Assembly: GCA_031555145.1 (NCBI GenBank) | Contig: JAVBUR010000078.1 | Location: 1 to 22,720 of the forward strand | Direction of reading: 5' to 3' | Source: JAJDIA01 sp031555145 | GTDB lineage: Bacteria > Bacteroidota > Bacteroidia > Bacteroidales > Tannerellaceae | DNA: 22,720 bases | Shown here: piece after piece, positions 6,717 through 13,785 of the stretch | Layout: each line of letters opens with the position of its first letter | Position numbering within the stretch: position 1 is the stretch's first letter | Translations under genes and position numbers: made by a program | Notes under the pieces: generated by a model | Told to the model about the DNA's origin: nothing | The model's input: the letters and a program-made list of their open reading frames with translations, nothing else | Databases searched by the model: none

Positions 6717-7766
6717 ATGCTTACAAAGATCATTCAGGAAGAAAAAATTCAAAAGGCTCATAAATATATTGAAAAAGGCGACAGCTTTGTGATTGTCACC
6801 CATGTCTCGCCCGACGGAGATGCCTTGGGCTCGGCGCTTGGCTTGTATCATTTCCTTTTTAAGTATGGTAAGGATAATGTGAATGTGATTGTCCCTAATG
6901 AGTTCCCTTCCTACTATAAATGGATGCCCGGAGCGGAAGATGTGGTGATCCATGAAAAATATACCGAATTTGCCGAGAAACTGATTGCCGATGCCGACGT
7001 GATCTTCTGTCTTGATTTTAATTCGCCGAAGCGGATCGGTAAGATGGCATCTGCCGTACTGGCTTCAGAAGGGCGAAAGGTGATGATCGACCATCACCTT
7101 GATCCGGGCGACTTTTGCCGGGTGGTGATGTCGTATCCCGAGATGTCGTCGACCAGCGAGATGGTGTTCCGCTTTATCTGCCGCATGGGCTTGTTCGACC
7201 TGATCGATAAAAAGGGCGCCGAATGTATTTATACCGGTATGATGACCGATACGGGATCGTTTACTTACAATTCCAACAAACCGGAGATTTATACCATCGT
7301 CTGCGAACTGATCCGTAAAGGCATCGACAAAGACTTGATATACCGTCGTGTGAACCAGGTCTATTCCGAATGTCGTCTGCGCCTGATGGGCTACGCCCTG
7401 TATGAAAAGATGAAACTGTATCCTGAACAACAAGCGGCGCTGATTACGTTGACAAAAGAGGAACTCGACCGGTTTTCCTACGAAACAGGTGATACGGAAG
7501 GTTTTGTGAATCTCCCCCTGCAGATCGAAGGTGTTGTCTTTACCGTTTTCCTGCGTGAAGATGACGATTATGTAAAGGTGTCCCTGCGTTCGGTAGGCGA
7601 TTTCCCGTGCAACGAATTTGCCTCTCGTTATTTTAATGGTGGCGGCCATCGAAATGCTTCTGGCGGCGAATACTTCGGACCTTTGTGTGATGCAGTTAAC
7701 AAATTTGAAGAGGGTTTAAAGGTATTTAATCCCCTCCGGATGGAAGAAATACCGAAAGAAGACTGA
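6717..7766 (+). CDS. nrnA: DHH/DHHA1 phosphoesterase, NrnA-like (nanoRNase/pAp phosphatase)
   Basis: NrnA-type enzymes degrade very short RNAs from the 5' end. They also dephosphorylate 3'-phosphoadenosine 5'-phosphate. The 349-residue protein has the DHH metal-binding motifs in order: VTHVSPDGDALGS (His29, Asp33, Asp35), CLDFN (Asp100), MIDHH (Asp125-His126-His127) and DTGSFTYNS. The C-terminal DHHA1 substrate-binding domain ends with GGGHRNASGG (about 308-317). All key residues appear intact and the length is normal. Bacteroidetes lack the unrelated Orn oligoribonuclease, so this is likely their main nanoRNase; that is family knowledge, not visible here. A lipoprotein gene follows after 61 bases. 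Confidence 0.92.
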   Translation: MLTKIIQEEKIQKAHKYIEKGDSFVIVTHVSPDGDALGSALGLYHFLFKYGKDNVNVIVPNEFPSYYKWMPGAEDVVIHEKYTEFAEKLIADADVIFCLDFNSPKRIGKMASAVLASEGRKVMIDHHLDPGDFCRVVMSYPEMSSTSEMVFRFICRMGLFDLIDKKGAECIYTGMMTDTGSFTYNSNKPEIYTIVCELIRKGIDKDLIYRRVNQVYSECRLRLMGYALYEKMKLYPEQQAALITLTKEELDRFSYETGDTEGFVNLPLQIEGVVFTVFLREDDDYVKVSLRSVGDFPCNEFASRYFNGGGHRNASGGEYFGPLCDAVNKFEEGLKVFNPLRMEEIPKED

Positions 7767-7785
7767 TAAACTGACAGATAATACG

Positions 7786-7793
7786 TATTTTTG
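7786..7793 (+). promoter_or_regulatory. Possible -7 element for DUF4827-glmM
   Basis: TATTTTTG fits TAnnTTTG and lies 34 bases before the ATG at 7828, in the 61-base gap after the DHH gene. The expected -33 TTTG is not obvious, so this is a moderate call. Confidence 0.35.
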
Positions 7794-7827
7794 TCGCTTA
7801 ATCATATATTTAATTTAGGAAGAAGCA

Positions 7828-8409
7828 ATGAAGAAAGGTTTTAATATCCTGATGATTATGTGCGCTGTCTTGGCGGTGCTGTCGTGCAGCAAGTCGAGAA
7901 AGTCGTACACCGATATGTTGAAAGACCAACGGAAAGCAATTGACAAACTGATTGATCAGGAAAATATTCAGGTGCTGAATAGCTATCCCGCCGACAGTGT
8001 GTTCGGGCCTAACCAGTTTGTCAAGTTGGATAATGGCGTATATCTGAACGTGATCGATCCGGGTGATAAAACGCGGGCGGTGATGTATAAAACCAACGTA
8101 TTGACCCGGTTCTCTTTCCGGTATTTTATGGGAGACACAACCTCATTCTCCATTTATGGGCCGCATAGTAACGGGTATGCCCCGGTGGAATTCAAATACG
8201 GTTACTATACGGGCATTCTGGGCGCCGGTGCGAGTACGTTGGATGAAAGCCTGGCCGAATTGGTGAGTGAAGGCTTTCAAACCCCCTTGCAATACGTAGG
8301 CGACCGTGCGAAGGTGAAGATTATTGTTCCCTTCCAGATAGGCTCTGCTAATGACCTGAGCAGTGGCAATCCTATATATTATGACATCGTAGAATATAAA
8401 TTTGAATAA
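7828..8409 (+). CDS. DUF4827-family lipoprotein
   Basis: This 193-residue protein begins with a lipoprotein signal (MKKGFNILMIMCAVLAVLSC), with the lipidated Cys at residue 20. It should be anchored to a membrane facing the periplasm. The mature part starts with a Lys/Asp-rich helix (KSYTDMLKDQRKAIDKLIDQ). It matches the DUF4827 family as I remember it, which is common in Bacteroidales next to glmM. The end, VKIIVPFQIGS...NPIYYDIVEYKFE, resembles the last strands of FKBP-type peptidyl-prolyl isomerases. That is inference from pattern only, and activity is not implied. glmM follows after five bases, so the two are almost certainly co-transcribed, hinting at an envelope role. Confidence 0.75.
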   Translation: MKKGFNILMIMCAVLAVLSCSKSRKSYTDMLKDQRKAIDKLIDQENIQVLNSYPADSVFGPNQFVKLDNGVYLNVIDPGDKTRAVMYKTNVLTRFSFRYFMGDTTSFSIYGPHSNGYAPVEFKYGYYTGILGAGASTLDESLAELVSEGFQTPLQYVGDRAKVKIIVPFQIGSANDLSSGNPIYYDIVEYKFE

Positions 8410-8414
8410 TCATT

Positions 8415-9806
8415 ATGACGCTGATCAAATCTATTTCAGGTATCCGAGGCACGATTGGAGGTACACCTGAAGATGGCTTAAACCCATTGGCTATTGTAAA
8501 ATTCACAGCCGCTTACGCTACATTTATCAGGAAACACACTCCCGTCCGCACGAACAAGATCGTGGTTGGACGCGATGCGCGTATGTCGGGGCCGATGGTG
8601 AAACAAATCGTTCTGGGAACACTGACCGGTATGGGCTTCGATGTCGTGGATATCGACCTGGCTACTACGCCGACCACCGAACTGGCCGTTGTATGGGAAA
8701 AGGCCTGCGGGGGTATTATCCTGACCGCCAGCCATAACCCGAAACAATGGAACGCATTGAAACTCCTGAACGAACGGGGTGAATTCCTCAATGCCGCCGA
8801 AGGTGCCGAAGTGTTGGCACTGGCCGAATCGGAAGATTTTGTCTTTGCCGATGTGGATCATCTGGGGAAGGTGGTCGAAGATGCGTCGTATCGGGACCGT
8901 CATATCCAGAGTGTGCTTTCACTTGATCTGGTAGATGTTGCCGCTATCAAGGCAGCCAATTTCCGTGTAGCGGTAGATGCCGTAAACTCGGTGGGAGGCG
9001 TTGTTATTCCTGAATTATTATATGCCTTGGGTGTAAAAGAATTGGCTAAACTGCACTGTTCACCTCACGGCAAGTTTGCCCATAACCCGGAGCCTCTGCC
9101 CGAAAATCTTACCGAAATCTCCCAACTGATGACACAGGCAAAAGCCGATGTCGGCTTTGTGGTGGATCCCGATGTGGATCGTCTGGCGATTGTATGCGAG
9201 AATGGCGAGATGTTTGGCGAAGAATATACACTGGTTGCCGTAAGCGATTATGTGCTGAGTCATACGCCCGGTAATACGGTCAGCAACCTGAGCTCAAGCC
9301 GTGCCTTGCGCGATGTCACCCGTTCGCATGGGGGTGAATATACAGCCGCTGCCGTGGGTGAAGTCAACGTAGTGACAAAGATGAAGGAGACCAATGCCGT
9401 CATCGGAGGCGAAGGTAATGGAGGCGTGATCTATCCCGCCAGCCACTACGGCCGCGACGCACTGGTAGGTATCGCGCTCTTCCTGACCCACTTGGCCAAG
9501 AAGAAGATGAAAGTCAGTGAACTCCGCGCCTCTTATCCGGCTTATTCCATCTCCAAACAGAAGATCGAACTCACACCGGATATTGATGTAGACGCTATTC
9601 TGGAAAAAGTAAAACAGAAATTTGCCCAATACGATATTACCGACATCGACGGCGTGAAGATCGACTTCCCCGAGAAGTGGGTGCACCTCCGCAAAAGCAA
9701 CACCGAACCCATCATCCGCATCTACGCCGAAGCCCATTCCATGCCCGAAGCCGATGCCTTAGGCGGCGAGATCATCCAGATCATCCGTGAGATGGTAGGG
9801 GCGTAA
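8415..9806 (+). CDS. glmM: Phosphoglucosamine mutase
   Basis: GlmM converts glucosamine 6-phosphate to glucosamine 1-phosphate, the second committed step towards UDP-GlcNAc for peptidoglycan and lipopolysaccharide. The 463-residue alpha-D-phosphohexomutase has its four signature loops. GIILTASHNP carries the phosphorylated Ser106. DPDVDR (251-256) gives the Mg-binding Asp residues. GEGNGG (332-337) is the sugar-binding loop and RKSNTEP (426-432) the phosphate-binding loop. The GIRGT near the N-terminus is also typical. A phosphomannomutase or phosphoglucomutase activity cannot be fully excluded for this superfamily, but Bacteroidetes GlmM has this form. The gene ends at a bidirectional terminator. 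Confidence 0.9.
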   Translation: MTLIKSISGIRGTIGGTPEDGLNPLAIVKFTAAYATFIRKHTPVRTNKIVVGRDARMSGPMVKQIVLGTLTGMGFDVVDIDLATTPTTELAVVWEKACGGIILTASHNPKQWNALKLLNERGEFLNAAEGAEVLALAESEDFVFADVDHLGKVVEDASYRDRHIQSVLSLDLVDVAAIKAANFRVAVDAVNSVGGVVIPELLYALGVKELAKLHCSPHGKFAHNPEPLPENLTEISQLMTQAKADVGFVVDPDVDRLAIVCENGEMFGEEYTLVAVSDYVLSHTPGNTVSNLSSSRALRDVTRSHGGEYTAAAVGEVNVVTKMKETNAVIGGEGNGGVIYPASHYGRDALVGIALFLTHLAKKKMKVSELRASYPAYSISKQKIELTPDIDVDAILEKVKQKFAQYDITDIDGVKIDFPEKWVHLRKSNTEPIIRIYAEAHSMPEADALGGEIIQIIREMVGA

Positions 9807-9835
9807 GTGCCTGGTCGGAATGTATAAAAAATAGT

Positions 9836-9889
9836 AAGCGCCGTAGGTGCGAAACGTATGATTGCGTTTTCCTCCTGCGGCGCTTTTTT
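9836..9889. terminator. Bidirectional intrinsic terminator between glmM and the Nudix gene
   Basis: AGCGCCG (9837-9843) pairs with CGGCGCT (9878-9884). The stem continues inward with a few mismatches (TAGG with CCTG, GAAA with TTTC). A T-run (9884-9889) follows on the + strand and an A-run (about 9826-9831) precedes it, so the structure can also terminate the convergent Nudix transcript. Confidence 0.75.
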
Positions 9890-9890
9890 A

Positions 9891-10394
9891 TTATAATGCT
9901 GGTAATACTACCTTTTGGAATTCTCCCTCGAAATTGGGCGTGAAGATGCCCTTGCCCAGGTTGGCGCATATCTCGTCGACCGGCCAGAACCGTCCGCCAT
10001 CCAACTCTTCCTCATCCGGCGTGATCAGGCCTTCATACACAGTTGAGTAGGAGTGAACCAATTCCTTTTCAACAGACGATTCGAATACATAACGAGCGAG
10101 TAGGCGAGGAGTGAAGGCCGTAATGCCAAGTTCTTCCCGGGCTTCCCGGCGTAGCGCTTCTTCTACCGGTTCGCCATAGTCGATATGTCCGCCAACGGCT
10201 GTATCCCATTTTCCGGGTTGGATATCTTTGGTCAGTGCGCGTAGTTGCAGATACAGTTCTCCTGCCGTGTTGAATACATGCAGGTGGACGACCGGGTGTA
10301 GCAACTTGCTGCCGCTGTGGCATTCTGTTCGGGTAGCTTTGCCGGTCATGTGACCGTCTTCATCTACCAGCGGGAACCATTCGATGGATTGCAT
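9891..10394 (-). CDS. Nudix hydrolase, IPP-isomerase-like/YfcD-like subgroup
   Basis: Nudix enzymes cleave nucleoside diphosphates linked to another moiety. The 167-residue protein carries a complete Nudix box at about 69-91, beginning GHIDYGEP and ending REAREELGI. It includes the RE..EE residues that bind the catalytic metal. The N-terminal half, WFPLVDEDGHMTGKATR followed by HPVVHLHVF, is typical of the isopentenyl-diphosphate isomerase-like branch. The extra Cys/His/Glu arrangement needed to call a true isomerase is not clear, so the substrate is unknown. The gene begins 22 bases after argB on the same strand, so it is probably the second gene of an argB operon. Confidence 0.9.
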   Translation of the reverse strand: MQSIEWFPLVDEDGHMTGKATRTECHSGSKLLHPVVHLHVFNTAGELYLQLRALTKDIQPGKWDTAVGGHIDYGEPVEEALRREAREELGITAFTPRLLARYVFESSVEKELVHSYSTVYEGLITPDEEELDGGRFWPVDEICANLGKGIFTPNFEGEFQKVVLPAL

Positions 10395-10416
10395 AGCTAA
10401 CGGGTTGATGCGTTAT

Positions 10417-11190
10417 TTAATGTACGCGTGTACCTTTTCCCTGATGGATCTCCGAAGCCTGGGTGATGATCACCTGGTCGACTCCGGCATCAATGGCCTG
10501 ATACGCATTTTCGAGTTTGGGGATCATGCCTCCCTGGATGATACCTTCCTGTACATAACGGGCAAAAGCCGTTCGGTCGAGTTCAGGGATAACGCTCTCG
10601 TCGTCGTTTTCATCCATCAGTACGCCTTTCTTCTCAAAGCAGAACACCAGCGTGACGTCGAAATGACGGGCCAGCGCTTTGGCCGTTTCGCCGGCAATGG
10701 TATCGGCGTTGGTATTGAGGATATGTCCCTGTTTGTCGTGGGTAAGCGGAGCCAGTACAGGGACGATTCCCTGGCGAATCAACGAGGCCAGTAGATCGGC
10801 ATTCACTTCCTTGACGTCGCCCACGTAGCCGTAGTCTATTTCGCCGACAGGCCGTTTGTCCGAACGGATCAGGTTCATATCGGCGCCGGTCAGTCCGAGT
10901 GCATTCACATCCAGGGCTTGCAGGCCGGCCACAATATTTTTGTTTACCAGGCCGCCATATACCATGGTTACGACTTGTAGTGTGTTTGCGTCGGTGATCC
11001 GTCGTCCGTTTACCATCTGGCTTTCGATACCTAACTTTTCAGCCAGTTTCGTGGCTGATCGTCCTCCGCCATGTACAAGCACTTTATATCCTTCGATAGC
11101 TGCGAAGTCGCGCAACAGGCTATGTAATGTAGCCTCTTCCTCCACGATCTTGCCACCTACTTTGATCAATGTCAGTTTATCCATCTTCAT
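10417..11190 (-). CDS. argB: N-acetylglutamate kinase (possibly N-succinylglutamate kinase)
   Basis: ArgB phosphorylates the gamma-carboxyl of N-acylated glutamate, the second step of arginine synthesis. The 257-residue amino-acid kinase has LIKVGGK (Lys10) at the nucleotide site. VLVHGGGRSAT (about 37-47) and MVNGRRITD (59-67) bind the substrate. The HILNTNADTIAG segment and a C-terminal GGMIPKLENA with the transition-state Lys complete the fold. The length matches the short, arginine-insensitive type of E. coli. Bacteroides is known to use succinylated intermediates in this pathway (SOTCase), so the acyl group may be succinyl; the sequence alone cannot decide. No other arg genes are nearby. 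It is transcribed away from the tRNA gene. Confidence 0.93.
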   Translation of the reverse strand: MKMDKLTLIKVGGKIVEEEATLHSLLRDFAAIEGYKVLVHGGGRSATKLAEKLGIESQMVNGRRITDANTLQVVTMVYGGLVNKNIVAGLQALDVNALGLTGADMNLIRSDKRPVGEIDYGYVGDVKEVNADLLASLIRQGIVPVLAPLTHDKQGHILNTNADTIAGETAKALARHFDVTLVFCFEKKGVLMDENDDESVIPELDRTAFARYVQEGIIQGGMIPKLENAYQAIDAGVDQVIITQASEIHQGKGTRVH

Positions 11191-11209
11191 TTCTGCCTTT
11201 TTCAGTCGG

Positions 11210-11217
11210 CAAAGGTA
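11210..11217 (-). promoter_or_regulatory. Probable -7 element of the argB promoter
   Basis: On the - strand the sequence reads TACCTTTG, an exact TAnnTTTG match, 19 bases before the argB ATG. The -33 element is not clear. It stands back-to-back with the tRNA-Gly promoter element at 11271-11278. Confidence 0.45.
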
Positions 11218-11270
11218 AGAAGAACGTGTAAAAATACGCCCTTCTTTCTCTGTTAAAACAAATATTTTTC

Positions 11271-11278
11271 TACCTTTG
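11271..11278 (+). promoter_or_regulatory. Probable -7 element of the tRNA-Gly promoter
   Basis: TACCTTTG matches TAnnTTTG exactly and ends 18 bases before the mature tRNA 5' end. It is preceded by an A/T-rich stretch, but a clear TTTG at the right distance is not seen. Confidence 0.5.
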
Positions 11279-11296
11279 CATCCACACTAAGGGAAT

Positions 11297-11369
11297 GCGG
11301 TAGTAGCTCAGTTGGTAGAGCATCAGCTTCCCAAGCTGAGGGTCACGAGTTCGAGCCTCGCCTACCGCT
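11297..11369 (+). tRNA. tRNA-Gly (anticodon CCC)
   Basis: A full cloverleaf can be drawn in 73 bases. The acceptor stem is GCGGTAG/CTACCGC. The D-arm is GCTC-AGTTGGTA-GAGC. The anticodon stem TCAGC/GCTGA has loop TTCCCAA (anticodon CCC). The variable loop has five bases and the T-loop is TTCGAGC. The discriminator base is T and no CCA is encoded. Four of five T-stem pairs form, while the pair next to the acceptor stem is A-C. CCC reads the GGG glycine codon. The gene stands alone, with its own promoter element and terminator. Confidence 0.95.
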
Positions 11370-11392
11370 CAAAAGTTAAAAAAGTAATTTGT

Positions 11393-11424
11393 AGGCTGTT
11401 GCATGTGAATGTAGCAGCCTTTTT
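11393..11424 (+). terminator. Intrinsic terminator of tRNA-Gly
   Basis: A 12-bp stem (11393-11404 with 11409-11420, with two G-T wobbles) closed by a GTGA tetraloop of the GNRA type is followed by a short T-run (11420-11424). It begins 23 bases after the tRNA. Confidence 0.75.
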
Positions 11425-11443
11425 GCCTTGATACAGCCCCCCC

Positions 11444-11535
11444 AAAAAAAAAGACCATGATGATCCAAATCGATCGTCATTATGTTTGTAAACGAACGCG
11501 ATGACGATCGATTTGGATCATCATGATGTTTTTTT
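11444..11535. terminator. Very long bidirectional terminator/inverted repeat
   Basis: A perfect 25-bp inverted repeat (11456-11480 with 11501-11525) surrounds a 20-base spacer. Nine As (11444-11452) precede it and seven Ts (11529-11535) follow, so after one or two mismatches the stem can extend further with A-T pairs. Read on the - strand it lies about 40 bases past the stop of the VanY-CapA gene and would end that transcript. On the + strand it backs up the tRNA terminator. A run of seven Cs (11437-11443) borders it. The stem is unusually long and perfect for a terminator. Confidence 0.7.
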
Positions 11536-11565
11536 CATGAGATCATGGTGTTCTTGGCGTTACGA

Positions 11566-13443
11566 TTAATTGCGTATAATCTTTTTAGTATCGTCGTGAA
11601 ATTGCATCATTTGGGTTTTGTCTTCGTCGGTGATGGGGGGATAGTGATGGGCATTGGCGATGTAGTCGTTGATGGGGATTAACCTGTACACCTGGGCGTT
11701 TTGATCGGGATAACGATGCACCCAGAAGGGCTCGTAATGGTAGGAGTCGAGACTGACCATGCCGTTGGCTTTGGTTAACGTGACATCAAGCATAATACCG
11801 CCGTCGCTGTATCGCCAGCGTTGGTTCGATACGAAATTTCCCAATGAATAGGCGACCAGTGCGGAGTCAGCTGTGTTTCCGGCTATTTTCCGGATGGGCT
11901 GCACGACATGGGGATGTGTTCCGACGATCAGGTGGCAACCATTGCGTGTGAGGAAATTGGCCAGTTGGTGTTGTGTTTGATTTTCTTGGTTCTGGTATTC
12001 TTCGCCCCAATGGATACAGGTAATGATGTAGTCGGCTTTCAATTGGCGCGCCTTGTCCAGGTCGGCCGCCATTCGCAGGGTGTCAATGCGATTGACAATG
12101 GTGGGTGGTTTGGGGGTGGTATGCGTCGTACCGTATGTATAATTAAGCAACGCCAGACGAAAGCCGTTTCTTTCAATGATTAGTGGGTATGCTTTTTGCC
12201 AACTGATCGAATCTCTGAATGAACCGGTATGCGAGATTTCCAGACTGTCTAATACGTCGAGCGTACGTGCCAGCCCGTTGGCTCCCCGGTCCATAATATG
12301 GTTGTTGGCCGTTGTCAGTAGGTTAAATCCGGCATCCTGTAAGGCGACGGCGAGCGTAACGGGACTCGAAAAGGTTGGGTAACCTGTATACGGCTCGCCG
12401 GCAAGTGTTACTTCCAGGTTGGCTATCGCAAGGTCGGCTGAAGAAATATACGCTTTGACCCATTGGAAGTTCGGCATGAAATGGTAGCAACTGTCGCCAC
12501 CCTCATGCCAGGCGCCTTCTATCTGCGTACTGTGTCCCATCACATCGCCGGCAAAGATCAGCCGGATGCTCCCGGATGTTTCCTCTTCCTCTTTTAGCCG
12601 TGGATTGATACCACAGACCCATTCAGCGATGAGCGGGAGTTTTCGGGCGGCGACATCTCCTTTGAACCCACCAATATCATCCGTGGAGATTAATTCAAGG
12701 TACTTGCTGAGCATTCCTCGTGCCAGTGGTTTATAACTCCAATGCCATTTTTCTTCCTGGTAACCGGCAGGGCGTTTTTCATCTAACGGGGTATATGACT
12801 GGTAAAAACCATACGTTGCCGCATTTTTTGTGAGCCAATTGTATACTGCCTGTCCTTCTTCCGTTTCGAAGTAGGAGAGTTTAAAACTGTTCAAGTCAAT
12901 GTCCGTACCCCAATGGTGGCGCGATGTACCGGGCATGGCGCGGTATTGTAATACAAATCGTGCCTTTTCAATGTCGTTGGGAAATGCCATATCTGTTCCG
13001 GGATTATTCCATCGAAGCTGCCATTCACACACTTGCTCCACGAAGGTACGATGGCCGGAAGTGATGACCAGTTTGACATTGTCGGCCAACGCCGCTTCAT
13101 ACATCTTCTTATAAGCTTCATAAACTGGGGGGATCAGGTAGATATCACGTTCGGTATGCATTGCTTCTACTTTAATAAACAGGGGATTGTTTTTGCGTTT
13201 GACCTTACCTAACAGGAAATCCTTATCCACATGTTTGTTGATCCATACTTCATTCTGAGTCTTACTCTTTCGTTTTCTTTCCTCTTCATCGGCTAATCCT
13301 TTATCCGTTTCCACATAACTGCCGGATACCGGCGGTTGTTTTGTCTCCCTTTTTTCGGTTGGCGCTTTACATCCTGCCACTACGATGAGGCATGAAGCAA
13401 AACACAGCAGTTTGTATCTGTGAATGGTATTTATGGTTCTCAT
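11566..13443 (-). CDS. Lipoprotein fusing a VanY-type D,D-carboxypeptidase to a CapA-type domain
   Basis: The 625-residue protein has a lipoprotein signal with lipobox VVAGC (Cys25), so it is probably an envelope lipoprotein. Residues about 85-255 form a peptidase M15B/VanY domain: SGHRTF (129-134), the zinc motif SRHHWGTDID (His176, Asp183) and EKWHW (Glu231, His234). All expected catalytic residues are present, which implies trimming of D-Ala from peptidoglycan stem peptides. Residues about 293-600 form a CapA/PgsA-like metallophosphatase-fold domain: FAGDVMGH (Asp300), ANLEVTL (Glu344), TANNHIMDRG (380-387), CIHWGEEY (His478), GTHPHVVQP (His510, His512) and SLGNF. CapA proteins are tied to poly-gamma-glutamate or other polymers, but the biochemical role in Bacteroidetes is unclear. 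The two domains are in one frame with no stop between them. The gene stands alone with its own promoter and terminator. Confidence 0.88.
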   Translation of the reverse strand: MRTINTIHRYKLLCFASCLIVVAGCKAPTEKRETKQPPVSGSYVETDKGLADEEERKRKSKTQNEVWINKHVDKDFLLGKVKRKNNPLFIKVEAMHTERDIYLIPPVYEAYKKMYEAALADNVKLVITSGHRTFVEQVCEWQLRWNNPGTDMAFPNDIEKARFVLQYRAMPGTSRHHWGTDIDLNSFKLSYFETEEGQAVYNWLTKNAATYGFYQSYTPLDEKRPAGYQEEKWHWSYKPLARGMLSKYLELISTDDIGGFKGDVAARKLPLIAEWVCGINPRLKEEEETSGSIRLIFAGDVMGHSTQIEGAWHEGGDSCYHFMPNFQWVKAYISSADLAIANLEVTLAGEPYTGYPTFSSPVTLAVALQDAGFNLLTTANNHIMDRGANGLARTLDVLDSLEISHTGSFRDSISWQKAYPLIIERNGFRLALLNYTYGTTHTTPKPPTIVNRIDTLRMAADLDKARQLKADYIITCIHWGEEYQNQENQTQHQLANFLTRNGCHLIVGTHPHVVQPIRKIAGNTADSALVAYSLGNFVSNQRWRYSDGGIMLDVTLTKANGMVSLDSYHYEPFWVHRYPDQNAQVYRLIPINDYIANAHHYPPITDEDKTQMMQFHDDTKKIIRN

Positions 13444-13478
13444 ATAATGAATGTTACGAAATAATTGTTTAGTCTACG

Positions 13479-13510
13479 CAAATATAGTAGTGCTGTCTCA
13501 TAAAAACAAC
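13479..13510 (-). promoter_or_regulatory. Promoter of the VanY-CapA lipoprotein gene
   Basis: On the - strand TATATTTG (13479-13486) is an exact -7 match. GTTG (13507-13510) stands 20 bases upstream, a three-of-four match to the -33 TTTG. Transcription would start near 13472, about 30 bases before the ATG at 13443. Confidence 0.5.
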
Positions 13511-13589
13511 TATTTTACTACGTAAAAGTGGTATTTCTTTGTGTATAAGATATATTTAACATTTTAAGAGATGAGGTTTTTACCCGTTT

Positions 13590-13624
13590 GTGCGAACTCG
13601 CACGCGTGCCGTGCGGATACACAC
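13590..13624 (+). promoter_or_regulatory. Tandem palindromic sites, putative enhancer-binding (UAS) sites
   Basis: GTGCGAACTCGCAC (13590-13603) is a perfect palindrome around AC. GTGCGGATACACAC (13611-13624) is the same GTGCG-N4-CGCAC pattern with one mismatch. Their starts are 21 bases apart, two helical turns, so a dimeric regulator would sit on the same DNA face twice. They lie about 90-110 bases before the sigma-54-like element at 13700-13715, the usual spacing for NtrC-type activators. The regulator itself is not in this window. Confidence 0.5.
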
Positions 13625-13699
13625 ATGTTTTGGTATGGAAATGGGGTGTGGCGATTGGATAGCGGAGAGGATGTGTTGATAGTGAGTGCTTTACTGAAG

Positions 13700-13715
13700 T
13701 GGCATGCGATTTGTT
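13700..13715 (+). promoter_or_regulatory. Possible sigma-54 promoter of the FtsX-type permease
   Basis: TGGCATG-CGAT-TTGTT matches the consensus TGGCACG-N4-TTGCW at all but two positions (C to T in each half). The GG of -24 is present. The -12 GC is GT here, a weakness. The element ends 70 bases before the permease ATG, and no TAnnTTTG element stands in front of the gene. Confidence 0.42.
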
Positions 13716-13785
13716 ATGCGTTGGAAGATCAGGAAGCGTATTTTCCCGTTATCTTTATCATCAATGCCTGTAAACCAAATTGGAT

